DNA of 64,000 nt from Methanothermobacter tenebrarum (GTDB taxonomy: Archaea; Methanobacteriota; Methanobacteria; Methanobacteriales; DSM-23052), in the NCBI RefSeq assembly GCF_023167465.1, contig NZ_AP025698.1, positions 372,001 through 436,000 on the forward strand, written 5' to 3'. Under the pieces are notes generated by a model. The model made no database searches. It had not been told where the DNA came from and saw only the letters and a list, made by a program, of their open reading frames with translations. Shown piece by piece: positions 1 through 8,325 of the stretch. Each line of letters begins with the position of its first letter. Within the stretch, counting starts at the first letter, position 1. The translations under genes and the position numbers were made by a program.

Positions 1-540
1 AAAGTTAAACAGGATAGAGATCGTAGGATGAGAACATTAACACATAGCAGGGACTATTCTCCGCAGTTGGTGCATAAGATGGTTAAAAAAAAGGGATACA
101 GGAGCCCCCATGTTTCACCATCAAAAGTGGGGGATAGGACAAAGAAAAACCCAAACATCAGAATAGGAGAAATTATAATGGGGAGAAAAGCATTGAAACT
201 ATCCCCAGTTTATCCAACAATCCATTAATGACCTCAGAAAGGTTATCAATCGGATTCTAAGGAATATTAAAATTTATCCCGGTGTATTATCCGCGGTTAC
301 CCGATTCATTACCCTAAACATTCTCTGTGCTCCTAGAAGATTATATCCAGCGAACAAACAAGTATAACTGGAAGACATCTTCAAAAAAAATAACCCCCCA
401 AGGGGATGCTAAGCGGTCAATGAAAAACGAGAAAAGGGTGCAACTCGCGGATAAACCCTAGAATAGACATCCTAGATCAGAAAAAAGCCTTTTGATAATC
501 ATCCCCAAAAGATTTTGACGAATCCTCTGGAACTGATAAA
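1..540. other. Intergenic region without a convincing gene
   Basis: No believable coding region is seen. The one plus-strand open frame (28-228, 66 codons) has no family resemblance and no clear ribosome-binding site. There are short hairpins: CCCCCA at 105-110 can pair with TGGGGG at 128-133, and CCCC/GGGG lie close together near 395-404. The first hairpin sits in an AGCCCCC...GGGGGATA context that recurs in the other large intergenic regions of the window, so this stretch may hold a decayed or divergent copy of the RNA-like element described at 672-770. Nothing else can be supported. Confidence 0.5.
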
Positions 541-551
541 AATATATATAA
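541..551 (+). promoter_or_regulatory. TATA-like promoter box
   Basis: An AATATATATAA stretch preceded by an A-rich run (possible BRE) looks like an archaeal box A on the plus strand. It lies about 60 bp before the conserved GAAGCCCCC box at 604-612 and could start a leader transcript covering the RNA-like element and the gene at 805. A second TATA-like stretch (about 632-642) lies nearer the 672-770 element. Confidence 0.4.
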
Positions 552-671
552 AGTCTGTTAGATATTAATCTCTACACCCCATAATAGTCTAAGTTTATCA
601 GCGGAAGCCCCCAGGGAGATGGAAGCCGAAAAATAATATAAGCCATGGAAAAAAGTTATAAATATACGGGG

Positions 672-770
672 CTGGGACAGTTCCCAGGCCCATGAGGAAA
701 CCCTATAGTATACCAGTAAGGCTTCATCATTGAAGCAGGAAATCCCCATCCGATAGCTAGGGGGTAGTTC
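672..770 (+). ncRNA. Candidate structured RNA, copy A of a four-member family
   Basis: The 99-nt element begins with a perfect hairpin, CTGGGA-CAGT-TCCCAG (672-687), followed by ATGAGGAAACCC (692-703), the box TCATCATTGAAGCA (724-737) and GGGGGTAGTTC (760-770). CCCTA near 701-705 can pair with TAGGG near 758-762. Related copies lie at 48153-48241, 52918-53016 and 53194-53298. Upstream, GAAGCCCCC at 604-612 can pair with GGGGG...TTC at the 3' end, so the element may be longer. It ends 34 nt before the next start codon (805), as copy C does before 48275, so it may be a cis-acting leader, an independent small RNA or a small mobile repeat. No known RNA family was recognised. Confidence 0.4.
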
Positions 771-804
771 GCAGCTTCTCTAGATCAGTTGTGATGTGAT
801 GATA

Positions 805-1434
805 ATGATAGAAAGCAAGATCAAGGCTCTTCGACAAGCAGCGCAAGTATCAAGCACCAGTTCAGGAAAGATATGGTGTGTCGCTGCGGGTAACGAGGAT
901 ACGATTAACAGCGTAGCCTATGAGGCCATAGCATCAAAGGATAAGGTTAAAATACTCTTCAGAGAACATGTATCGGTTAAAGAGGCGTTTGTCAGGAAAA
1001 AATTTGATTTGATGATGCTTTATGGTGATGAGGCCAAGATACGAGATCTATCAATAATATGCAAAGAGAATGGTGGAGCATTTTTAAAGATAGCACCATA
1101 TTATGTTAAAAACGAACCCCACCTCCTACTTCTCGTAGCACCAGAGAACCTGATCAAAAAATTTGTCGGCGAAGCAGAAAAGAAGAAAGCCAACCTCAAG
1201 TTAATCCTTGAGGATAAAACAACAGGTTTTATAGAAGCAGATGTTTATTTAACTGAAAAATTGCCAAAGTTTATAAAGGATATTATTGACCCATTATTTA
1301 AAGTTACAGATGTTGTCTTAACAACACTACTAATATCAGTCTCCAAGGAAGACGACGCTGAAAAGATAAAAGAAATCTCAGCCCACAATAATATATTTAT
1401 TGTGGACTTCAAAGACATTCTAAAGGAGGATTAA
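805..1434 (+). CDS. Conserved hypothetical protein upstream of mreB-like gene
   Basis: A 209-residue soluble protein without a signal peptide or membrane segment. I do not recognise a characterised family. The sequence alternates predicted strands and helices, with Lys/Glu-rich stretches and no cysteine pairs or obvious catalytic motif. GTG at 796 and ATG at 799 are also possible starts; I prefer ATG 805 because GTGATG at 791-796 makes a Shine-Dalgarno site at a suitable distance. It stops one base before the next gene's ATG, so it is almost certainly co-transcribed with the MreB-like gene, which makes a role tied to that cytoskeletal protein possible (inference from position only). Its leader contains the candidate RNA element at 672-770. 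Confidence 0.75.
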   Translation: MIESKIKALRQAAQVSSTSSGKIWCVAAGNEDTINSVAYEAIASKDKVKILFREHVSVKEAFVRKKFDLMMLYGDEAKIRDLSIICKENGGAFLKIAPYYVKNEPHLLLLVAPENLIKKFVGEAEKKKANLKLILEDKTTGFIEADVYLTEKLPKFIKDIIDPLFKVTDVVLTTLLISVSKEDDAEKIKEISAHNNIFIVDFKDILKED

Positions 1435-1435
1435 A

Positions 1436-2506
1436 ATGTTTTCATTTAGAAAAAAGGAAAAAGGAGAAAAAACGGAGAGCAAAACGGTCACAAACACCCT
1501 TGGTATAGACCTAGGGACTCTGAATACCGTGATAGCCAAGCCATCAGGGGATAAATTTGACATTTATAAAATACCATCAGTAGTCGCTGTGAAAAAGGAC
1601 GACCCATCCTATGTCCTAGCAGTAGGTGAAGAAGCGAAAAAAATGCTAGGCAGAACACCAGAAGATATAGTGGCTGTCAGACCACTTAGAAAGGGTGTTG
1701 TGGAGAGCGTGGCACAAGCAGAAGCGCTTATAATCCACGCAATAGAAATGAGTGCAGGTGACATATCAGAGATCGACAGGATAGTTATAGGCATCCCAGG
1801 TAACGCATCAGAAGTTGAAAGGAATGCAGTTGAAGAAATCGGCAAGAGAGCAGGTGTAAAATACGTCCTAGTTATAAGCGAGGGCCTCGCAGCGGCAATA
1901 GGCGCAGGATTACCAATAGCAGAAGCCTCAGGTACCATGGTAATTGACATCGGCGCAGGATCAAGCGACATTGTCGTCATATCACTCGGGGGGATAACAG
2001 ACATTGAAACAGTACGAGTCGGTGGCGACGACATAGATGAAAACATAGTAGAACTAGTTAAAGAAAAACACAACGTCGAAATAGGACTACACGAAGCCGA
2101 AAAGGCCAAAATCGAAGTTGGCATGGTCCACTCAAAAACAGAAATTGAAAACGAGAAAACCACAGTAATAGGAAAATGCATGGAAACAAACAAGCCAAAA
2201 GAGGTTGAAATAGATTCAAAACTGGTCGCTGACGCGGCAGAACCCGTCATCACAAAGGTAATAGACGCCCTCTCAAAAGTCCTTGAAAGATTATCACCCG
2301 AACTCATATCAGGAGTATACAATAGGACAATACTAGTCGGGGGCACATCCCTCCTAAGAGGACTTAAAGAAAGAATCTACGAAGAAGTGGGCATACCAGC
2401 CAAAGTATCAGAAGACCCCATGACCGTAGTGGCCAAGGGCGCAGCCATCGTCGCAGCCGAACCAAGAGCACTAGAACCAGAAGTAAGACTAAAAGCCATG
2501 AAATAA
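1436..2506 (+). CDS. mreB: MreB/Hsp70-like actin-family ATPase (rod-shape protein)
   Basis: 356 residues of the actin/Hsp70 superfamily. Phosphate-1 motif near residue 24 (GIDLGTLNT), connect-1 (IGIPGNAS, about 122), phosphate-2 (VIDIGAGSSDIVV, about 170) and an adenosine motif (ILVGGTSLLRGL, about 301) are in the right order and spacing for MreB. The first 20 or so residues are a charged tail not needed for the fold. Bacterial MreB filaments guide wall synthesis; pseudomurein-walled methanogens carry a homologue, presumably with a similar role (inference). A strong GGAGG lies before the ATG. It forms an operon with the unknown gene before it and RNase HII after it. Confidence 0.9.
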   Translation: MFSFRKKEKGEKTESKTVTNTLGIDLGTLNTVIAKPSGDKFDIYKIPSVVAVKKDDPSYVLAVGEEAKKMLGRTPEDIVAVRPLRKGVVESVAQAEALIIHAIEMSAGDISEIDRIVIGIPGNASEVERNAVEEIGKRAGVKYVLVISEGLAAAIGAGLPIAEASGTMVIDIGAGSSDIVVISLGGITDIETVRVGGDDIDENIVELVKEKHNVEIGLHEAEKAKIEVGMVHSKTEIENEKTTVIGKCMETNKPKEVEIDSKLVADAAEPVITKVIDALSKVLERLSPELISGVYNRTILVGGTSLLRGLKERIYEEVGIPAKVSEDPMTVVAKGAAIVAAEPRALEPEVRLKAMK

Positions 2507-2518
2507 TTAGCTGATCCA

Positions 2519-3148
2519 ATGAAAATACTCGGAATCGACGAAGCAGGCAGAGGACCCGTGATAGGACCCCTAATCATAGCAGGGGTCATGCTACCAAAAG
2601 AAAAAATAAAAATCCTCGAAAAACTCCAAGTTAAAGACTCCAAAAAACTCACACCAAGAAAACGCACATACCTCGCCAAAAAGATAAAAAAAATCAGCAA
2701 ATATTATATAACAAGAATAGACGCTCCAACCATAGACAAACTACGCCAAGAGGGTGTGAACCTCAACGAAATAGAAAAAAGAGCCATGGCAGATATCATC
2801 AATAAAGCCCGGCCAGACCATGCAATAATAGACTCAGTCGACATAAAACCCCAACGATTCGAAAAAGAAATAAAAAAACTGATAAAATATAAAATAAGCA
2901 TCAAAGCAGAACACGGTGCCGACACAAAATATCCAATAGTCTCAGCAGCATCCATAATAGCCAAAGATCAAAGAGAACAAGAAATAGAAAAAATAAAAAA
3001 GGAATATAAAATAGAATTCGGCTCAGGATACCCCAACGACCCCCTCACAAAAAAATTCCTATCCAAACTAGACACAAAAAGACTACCAGACTTCATAAGA
3101 AAATCATGGGCCACAATAAAAAACATGCAAAAAAGTGGGGGCTTCTAA
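2519..3148 (+). CDS. rnhB: Ribonuclease HII
   Basis: 209 residues. It opens with GIDEAGRGPVIGP, the type 2 RNase H signature carrying the first catalytic Asp-Glu pair; further acidic residues lie in HAIIDSVD (about 100) and near AEHGADTKYPIVSAASI (about 130), which also matches the family. The enzyme nicks RNA in RNA-DNA hybrids and removes single ribonucleotides from DNA with a divalent metal. Length is normal for archaeal RNase HII. It follows mreB by 12 bases and precedes the ExbB-like gene by 3, so the run from 805 to about 4406 is probably one transcript. Confidence 0.97.
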   Translation: MKILGIDEAGRGPVIGPLIIAGVMLPKEKIKILEKLQVKDSKKLTPRKRTYLAKKIKKISKYYITRIDAPTIDKLRQEGVNLNEIEKRAMADIINKARPDHAIIDSVDIKPQRFEKEIKKLIKYKISIKAEHGADTKYPIVSAASIIAKDQREQEIEKIKKEYKIEFGSGYPNDPLTKKFLSKLDTKRLPDFIRKSWATIKNMQKSGGF

Positions 3149-3151
3149 AAG

Positions 3152-3991
3152 ATGATCACAGAACCAATAATAAATTCCATCACAACAATACTAGAAATGT
3201 TCAGAAGCGGGGGTATAATCACATACGCCATCGCAATCATAGGAATATATGGACTAGCCCTCTCCATAGAAAAAATGTATTATCTCCGCAAAATATCACG
3301 TATCAGCACCCCGGAGATCATAGGGATCGTCAACGATTCCATGGAAAAAGGAGGAGCCCTAGAAGCCCTCAGAGCCATAGGACAATACCAAAACCCAATC
3401 TCCAAGATAATCTCAGAAGCCCTTAAAATAGGCTACAGGAACAAAGCAGAAGTCGAAGATGCCATGGAAAGAGTTTTCATCGTCGAAATGAGTAACATGA
3501 CCCGCGGCCTCGGCACCCTCAAGACAATAATCGAAATCACACCACTCCTAGGTCTTATAGGCACAGTCATAGGAATATGGCACACATTCAAGGTCCTTGG
3601 AGTTAACGCAGACCCCACCTCAATGGCACAAGGAATCTACATAGCCCTTATCACGACCATAGCCGGGCTCACAGTCGCAATACTACTACTACCATTCTAC
3701 TCATACCTAACAAGCAAAATAGAAGCCGAAATAGATAAAATAGAACTTATAAAAAAGATGACGAACTGGAATTACGCGGTTATGAAAATCAAAGTAGAAG
3801 GAAACCTCGAAGCCGTGATGGAAGCCCTCAGAGAATCAGAGGGCATAGTTAACGTGAAACTCATCAACGAACCCGAAGCAAACATGCAAGTAGCCTTCAA
3901 ACCCAGCATGCTAGAAAAGAGTATAAACAACATAATACTCGAAAAATGTAACAAGAGCGCAGATATAATAGAAAGCAGACTAAAACAATAA
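3152..3991 (+). CDS. MotA/TolQ/ExbB-family proton channel protein
   Basis: 279 residues with membrane segments near residues 20-42, 125-145 and 160-185, and the conserved family stretch TPLLGLIGTVIGIWHTF (about 130-146), where the family places residues of the proton path. Between the first two segments is the usual cytoplasmic domain. The C-terminal 90 or so residues are charged and soluble. Together with the ExbD-like protein just after it, it should form a membrane channel that turns ion flow into mechanical work on a partner. No TonB-like partner is visible in the window, so the driven component is unknown. Confidence 0.9.
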   Translation: MITEPIINSITTILEMFRSGGIITYAIAIIGIYGLALSIEKMYYLRKISRISTPEIIGIVNDSMEKGGALEALRAIGQYQNPISKIISEALKIGYRNKAEVEDAMERVFIVEMSNMTRGLGTLKTIIEITPLLGLIGTVIGIWHTFKVLGVNADPTSMAQGIYIALITTIAGLTVAILLLPFYSYLTSKIEAEIDKIELIKKMTNWNYAVMKIKVEGNLEAVMEALRESEGIVNVKLINEPEANMQVAFKPSMLEKSINNIILEKCNKSADIIESRLKQ

Positions 3992-4007
3992 AATCGGTGG
4001 AATAATA

Positions 4008-4406
4008 TTGCCCATTGACGTTGAAAGATATAAAAGGAAGATTAGAAGGGCTAATCCACGCTTCAACCTCGTCCCATTTATAGACATATTATTCACCTTA
4101 CTCATCTTCCTCGTTGTAACGAGCAGCTTTCAAGGAATCAACGAAGGAACATCCTCATCCTCTGGCAAACCCGAACCTGGAGAGACTTTAGGCCCCTCAG
4201 AATATTATCTAATCCCCGTCGCCGGCTTGAAAAAGGTTATAGTTAATAACGTGGACAAATCAGAGTACATAAAAAATAGTGCAATCGCAGTCCACACACG
4301 CGTATTAGACGAGGGTGAAATAACAATAAGACCAAGGGAGGGTCTCATAATCATACAAACACCACCAGGTTTCCCGGTGGATAAAGCCGTTAAGAGTCCA
4401 GCCTAG
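4008..4406 (+). CDS. ExbD/TolR-type protein
   Basis: 132 residues: a short basic cytoplasmic N-terminus (RYKRKIRRANPRFNLVP), one membrane segment (about 24-43, FIDILFTLLIFLVV, with the Asp typical of ExbD/TolR at about residue 26) and an extracytoplasmic domain. It begins with TTG, supported by a GGTGG ribosome-binding site 8 bases upstream. It follows the TolQ/ExbB-like gene by 16 bases, the usual pairing for this ion-driven motor family. The extracytoplasmic part is short and poorly conserved, so family membership rests mainly on the N-terminal half and the context. Confidence 0.85.
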   Translation: MPIDVERYKRKIRRANPRFNLVPFIDILFTLLIFLVVTSSFQGINEGTSSSSGKPEPGETLGPSEYYLIPVAGLKKVIVNNVDKSEYIKNSAIAVHTRVLDEGEITIRPREGLIIIQTPPGFPVDKAVKSPA

Positions 4407-4421
4407 TAAAGGTGATAAATA

Positions 4422-5027
4422 ATGTATCTTGGTAGAATATTAGCTGTTGGAAGCAGCGAAGATGGTGTATTCGCCGCTTATAGGGTGTCGAGCAGATCAT
4501 TCCCCAATAGGATTGCTAAAAAATTCGAGGACAGAATCGCCATCATCCCCAAAGAAGGTCATGAAACCGATGTCTTCAAGAACCCTTATATCGCATACAA
4601 TTGCATAAGGATAGTAGGGGACACAGCAATAGTATCCAATGGTTCACATACAGATGTGATAGCTGATAAGATAAACCTGGGCATGAACATGAAAGATGCT
4701 ATAACATTATCCCTACTTACAATGGACTATGAAAAGGATGAACTCAACACCCCAAGGATAGCAGCAGCCATAAAAGATGATGGTGAAGGCTATATAGGGA
4801 TAGTAACATCCCATAACATCCAAGTACAGAGAGTGCCAAGTGGGAGCGCATATTACATATCCACATATGAGCATATAACACCCCGAAAAGTCAAATTCGA
4901 GGCGGAGAATGCGGATGAAGCAGCCGCCCATATAATGGGTGGGGGAGAATTCTCCAAGTTCACACACCCAGTAACCGCGGCAGCGGCTTTTAAAAGGACA
5001 GTTGAATGGGAACTTAGCACAATTTAA
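4422..5027 (+). CDS. purO: IMP cyclohydrolase, archaeal type
   Basis: 201 residues matching the archaeal PurO family, which closes FAICAR to IMP in the last step of purine synthesis, a job done by PurH in bacteria. N-terminal MYLGRILAVGSSEDGVFAAYRVSSRSF (quoted in part: GRILAVG, AAYRVSSRSFPNR) and the C-terminal FKRTVEWELS region fit the family. An AGGTGAT Shine-Dalgarno site lies before the ATG. In Methanothermobacter this gene also lies among ExbB/ExbD, RNase HII and F420 genes, from memory. cofE begins 28 bases downstream, so they are likely co-transcribed. Confidence 0.95.
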   Translation: MYLGRILAVGSSEDGVFAAYRVSSRSFPNRIAKKFEDRIAIIPKEGHETDVFKNPYIAYNCIRIVGDTAIVSNGSHTDVIADKINLGMNMKDAITLSLLTMDYEKDELNTPRIAAAIKDDGEGYIGIVTSHNIQVQRVPSGSAYYISTYEHITPRKVKFEAENADEAAAHIMGGGEFSKFTHPVTAAAAFKRTVEWELSTI

Positions 5028-5055
5028 CCAATCATATAACATTAAGGTGCCCCAA

Positions 5056-5811
5056 TTGGAGATAAAAATCATAGGACTTTCCACAATCCCCCTTATAAAA
5101 GAGGGTGACGATCTAGCAAATATCATTATTGAAGCCTCCAAGAGGGAAGATAAAAAGATCGAAGATGGAGATATTATTGTTATCGCAGAGACCATAGTAT
5201 CCAAGGCCGAAGGGAATAAAATAAACCTTAAAGGGATAAAACCCACACCAGCGGCTAAAAGATTAGCCGAGCAGACAGGTAAAGACCCGAGGTTAGTTGA
5301 GGCAATATTAAGAGAATCAAAGGATATAATAAAAGTTGGACACGATTTCATAATCTCGGAGACAAAACATGGTTTTATATGCGCAAATGCTGGTATAGAT
5401 GAATCAAATGTTGAAGAGGGGATGGCAACGCCCCTACCAGAGGATCCGGATGCCACAGCAGAAAACATAAGATCCTCATTAATTGACAAATTAGGGAAGG
5501 ATATAATTGTTATAATAGCCGATACCCAGGGACGTCCTTTCAGGGAAGGTGCTGTAGGGGTTGCTGTGGGCGTTTCGGGCATGAGCCCAATCTGGGATAG
5601 GAGGGGGGAAACAGACCTCTATGGTAAGAGCCTGAAAACAACAAAGATTGCAGTTGCCGATGAGATAGCATCAGCAGCCTCCATGGTAATGGGGCAAGCA
5701 AACGAAGGAATACCAATCGTCATAATAAAAGGCTATCCACATAACCATCTCAAGGCTGAAGGCACATCCAAAGACCTCCTAAGGCCAAAGGAATTGGATG
5801 TTTTCCGTTAA
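5056..5811 (+). CDS. cofE: Coenzyme F420-0:L-glutamate ligase
   Basis: 251 residues. CofE adds glutamate (GTP-dependent) to F420-0 to make F420-1 and F420-2. The family opens with a strand followed by PLIKEGDDLA, present here at about residues 11-20; IIVIAETIVSKAEG, FICANAGIDESN and IADTQGRPFREGAVGVAVGVSG are also typical and include acidic metal-binding residues. An in-frame ATG at 5002 lies inside the end of purO; I chose TTG at 5056 because AAGGTG lies 7 bases upstream and the protein then starts where the family does. cofD and arfA follow at once. Confidence 0.95.
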   Translation: MEIKIIGLSTIPLIKEGDDLANIIIEASKREDKKIEDGDIIVIAETIVSKAEGNKINLKGIKPTPAAKRLAEQTGKDPRLVEAILRESKDIIKVGHDFIISETKHGFICANAGIDESNVEEGMATPLPEDPDATAENIRSSLIDKLGKDIIVIIADTQGRPFREGAVGVAVGVSGMSPIWDRRGETDLYGKSLKTTKIAVADEIASAASMVMGQANEGIPIVIIKGYPHNHLKAEGTSKDLLRPKELDVFR

Positions 5812-5825
5812 ATGGGGAGACTTAA

Positions 5826-6731
5826 ATGATAACTGTATTATCTGGGGGTACGGGGACTCCTAAGCTCCTCCAGGGGATGAAAGAGATTATCAACCCATCC
5901 CAGATCACTGTAATAGTTAATACGGTGGAAGATGACTATTTCTCAGGCTTATATGTCACACCCGACATTGACACAGTCCTCTACACTCTAGCAGATATTA
6001 TAAACGAGGACACCTGGTACGGTATAAAGGATGATACATTCATCACACATGAAATGTTAAAAAAACTGGGATGCCCAGAACTTCTAAGGATAGGCGACAA
6101 AGACCGTGCATTCAAAATCCAGAAAACACTACTATTAGAAGATCATAGTCTCTCAGAAGCTGTAGATATCCAAAGGAAGAGCCTCGGTATAAGATCAAAG
6201 GTAATACCAATGAGTGACGAGCCCTCAGAAATAAAAATATTCACGGAGAAGGGGCCGATGAGCTTCCACCAATTCCTCATCAAAGAAAAATCCGAACCAG
6301 AAGTGTTCGACATACACTATAATATTGTCAGGCCAGCACCTGGTGTTATAGAGGCTATAAAGGATTCAGAGATGGTTATCATAGGACCATCTAATCCAGT
6401 GACTTCCATTGGCCCAATAATCTCAACAAAAGGTGTTAAAAAAGCCTTGGAGCAAGTTTCCGTAACCGCCGTATCCCCCATTGCCGGGGGAATGCCATTC
6501 AGCGGCCCCGCCGCGAAATTCATGGAAGCTTTAGGCTACGAGGTGTCTTCTATGGGGGTTTGCCAAATTTATGCAGACTTTTTAGACAAATTTGTCATTG
6601 ATGAAAAGGATTCCCATTTAGAGGAAAAAATAGAAAAACTAATAAAAGAGGTTACGATAACAAACACCAAGATGGAAAATCTCAAAGACAAAATACGGTT
6701 GGCTAGAATAATTTTAGGTGAAATAGTATGA
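5826..6731 (+). CDS. cofD: 2-phospho-L-lactate transferase (F420 synthesis)
   Basis: 301 residues. CofD transfers the phospholactyl (or equivalent) moiety from the GDP-activated donor to FO, giving F420-0. The start, ITVLSGGTGTPKLLQGM, is the glycine-rich nucleotide-binding motif of this family; VNTVEDDYFSGLYVTPDIDT (about residues 32-51) and IGPSNPVTSIGPI (about 187) are further conserved blocks. GGGGAG precedes the ATG. It overlaps arfA by 4 bases, so the two are translationally coupled. With cofE before and arfA after, three F420 pathway genes are contiguous. Confidence 0.97.
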   Translation: MITVLSGGTGTPKLLQGMKEIINPSQITVIVNTVEDDYFSGLYVTPDIDTVLYTLADIINEDTWYGIKDDTFITHEMLKKLGCPELLRIGDKDRAFKIQKTLLLEDHSLSEAVDIQRKSLGIRSKVIPMSDEPSEIKIFTEKGPMSFHQFLIKEKSEPEVFDIHYNIVRPAPGVIEAIKDSEMVIIGPSNPVTSIGPIISTKGVKKALEQVSVTAVSPIAGGMPFSGPAAKFMEALGYEVSSMGVCQIYADFLDKFVIDEKDSHLEEKIEKLIKEVTITNTKMENLKDKIRLARIILGEIV

Positions 6732-7480
6732 TTCAAATGACCTTAATCCAAATAGATAATTATGGACCATGGACTGTAACCCCCACCCCCAGACGAGAAT
6801 CAGACCTCCAAATATTACAAGCCGAACTTTACGCTGACCTCCAAAGACAATTCGCCGCAAAACAAGGACTAGTTTTTTTCATGAGATTCGATAACATGCT
6901 CGCCATAAGTAACGGCATGGACATGGAAGACCATCTAAGAATACAAGAGTCCATAGGTAACAGATACCCGATAACCGTGAGTATGGGGGTTGGAACAGCA
7001 CAGACACCCTATGATGCGCAGAGGAAAGCTACAAGGGCCCTCCAGAGTCATGGTGGCGCACAATCCGAGGACAGGAAAGAAGTGCTTGCAATCGACGCTT
7101 TAGCCGATGATGAAGGTTTTGTACAAATAGCCCACATCGACATCAATGGGATAACAGAAACACTCACCGATACCATGCCAGCCTATGACACATCCTTCGT
7201 GGTTAATCGAGTACAACACTTTTTAATGAAGAAATTAATCAAAAAAGGATCGCTACTATTTTTTATAGGCGGAGACAATTTCATGTCCCCCTGTAACGGC
7301 CTAGCACCAGAAGGATTGCTCAAGATCATAAATGAGATAAAAGACGAAATAAACATCGCATTAAAAGCGGGTATAGGTAAAGCTCCAACAGCCGAAAAGG
7401 CAGCTAATTTAGCAGACCTTGCACTTGAAGAGATAAGAGGCGGTTTCACCTACGATCTAGTACATCTCATGAAGGAATGA
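6728..7480 (+). CDS. arfA: GTP cyclohydrolase III (archaeal)
   Basis: 250 residues, closely matching the M. jannaschii enzyme from its first residues (IQIDNYGPWTVTP...RRESDLQ). The enzyme opens GTP to the formylaminopyrimidine nucleotide that begins archaeal riboflavin and F420 (FO) synthesis. It has two related halves, each nucleotidyl-cyclase-like: RFDNMLAISNG in the first and FFIGGDNFMSPCNG in the second carry the GGDN-type metal and phosphate site. It is somewhat shorter at the C-terminus than the M. jannaschii protein. ATG overlaps the cofD stop. Confidence 0.95.
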   Translation: MIQMTLIQIDNYGPWTVTPTPRRESDLQILQAELYADLQRQFAAKQGLVFFMRFDNMLAISNGMDMEDHLRIQESIGNRYPITVSMGVGTAQTPYDAQRKATRALQSHGGAQSEDRKEVLAIDALADDEGFVQIAHIDINGITETLTDTMPAYDTSFVVNRVQHFLMKKLIKKGSLLFFIGGDNFMSPCNGLAPEGLLKIINEIKDEINIALKAGIGKAPTAEKAANLADLALEEIRGGFTYDLVHLMKE

Positions 7481-7483
7481 TCA

Positions 7484-8221
7484 ATGATCCTTAAAGTATT
7501 AGCCCCCATGGCAGGTATTTCCAATGCAAGATTCTGCCTCAAACTCATCCCATATGGTTTTAACATGGTCACCCTAGGCGGCTATAACGCCGATAAACCA
7601 ACAGTAATGGCCGCCAAGAAGATAATAGAAAGGGGAAGATTAGAATTCGATTTTAGCGCTGATGAATTACCATCCATAATCCAAGAGGAAGCTTCCCTAA
7701 TAAAAGACAAGGCAAATGTTATGGTATCTGTCAATTTAAGGGCCGTCTCACCCGATCCAATTATAGAAATTTCAAGAATAAAAGAAGTCGATGTTGTGGA
7801 GATAAACGCCCATTGCCGCCAGATGGAACTTACAAGTATTGGCTGCGGCCAGACACTCTTAATGGACCTTGAAAGATTGGAAGATTTCACAAGAGAAGTT
7901 GTGAGAAGATCGAATTCAAAAGTTTCAGTTAAGATAAGGGGTAACATACCAGGAGTTGATGAATCAAAGGTCGCCAAGGTTTTAGATGAGAGTGGAGTAG
8001 ATTATATCCATTTAGATGCTATGAAACCAGGTTTTAATTCTGCAGATCTTAAATTAGTAAATAGGGTGAGTAAAATGATAGAAAGAGCTGCTTTGATAGG
8101 TAATAATTCCATAAGGGATTTAGAGTCTGCTAGGAGAATGTTAAAAGCGGGTGCAGATGGTATATCCATTGCAAGGGCCGCTATGAACGGAAAATTACCA
8201 TTTAACCTATCATTATTATGA
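7484..8221 (+). CDS. Dus-like TIM-barrel protein linked to methanogenesis marker 9
   Basis: 245 residues resembling the flavin TIM barrel of the tRNA-dihydrouridine synthase/NifR3 superfamily: VLAPMAGISNARFC at the N-terminus, VVEINAHCRQMELTSIGCG (about 103-121, where Dus proteins have the catalytic Cys loop), VSVKIRGN, YIHLDAMKPG and a phosphate-site GADGISIARAAM. It lacks the C-terminal tRNA-binding helical domain of true Dus enzymes. In some methanogens a NifR3-type domain is fused to methanogenesis marker domain 9; here that domain is a separate gene at 9955, with component A2 between. A methanogenesis-related role is more likely than tRNA modification (inference). Confidence 0.8.
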   Translation: MILKVLAPMAGISNARFCLKLIPYGFNMVTLGGYNADKPTVMAAKKIIERGRLEFDFSADELPSIIQEEASLIKDKANVMVSVNLRAVSPDPIIEISRIKEVDVVEINAHCRQMELTSIGCGQTLLMDLERLEDFTREVVRRSNSKVSVKIRGNIPGVDESKVAKVLDESGVDYIHLDAMKPGFNSADLKLVNRVSKMIERAALIGNNSIRDLESARRMLKAGADGISIARAAMNGKLPFNLSLL

Positions 8222-8241
8222 CCAAAAAAATTGGATCCTAG

Positions 8242-8276
8242 AAACTTTTAATATAAAGTTTAATATTTAATATAAT
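8242..8276 (+). promoter_or_regulatory. Promoter with dyad upstream of component A2
   Basis: An AT-rich gap of about 100 bases. AAACTTT (8242-8248) and AAAGTTT (8255-8261) form an inverted repeat with a 6-base spacer, a plausible operator. A TATA-like TTTAATATAAT lies at 8266-8276, about 50 bp before the ATG at 8326. This suggests that the gene at 8326 can be transcribed separately from the F420 cluster. Confidence 0.5.
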
Positions 8277-8325
8277 TTAGGTTATCATATTTACCTATCC
8301 GATCCACATGAAAAAGGGTGATTTC

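Noticed and set aside
28..228. Plus-strand 66-codon open frame at the start of the window
   Set aside because: No ribosome-binding site, odd composition, no resemblance to known proteins, and it lies in a hairpin-rich intergenic region.
558..749. Minus-strand open frame over RNA copy A that resembles the frame at 47997-48242
   Set aside because: Both contain a CFxDE...FSW...LSQ-like stretch, but in copies B and D the corresponding frame shifts or stops. Conservation is at nucleotide level and follows base pairing, so an RNA is more likely than a protein.
672..770. Box C/D guide RNA on the minus strand, because copy complements contain TGATGA
   Set aside because: No matching D box (CTGA) or C'/D' pair at the needed spacing, and the TATA-like boxes point to plus-strand transcription.
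1609..2346. Long minus-strand frame (245 codons) inside mreB
   Set aside because: Ser/Thr/Met-rich composition is typical of the antisense of a coding gene; the plus-strand gene has clear motifs.
4713..5582. Long minus-strand frame (289 codons) over purO and cofE
   Set aside because: It is the antisense of two well-supported genes and has no recognisable domain.
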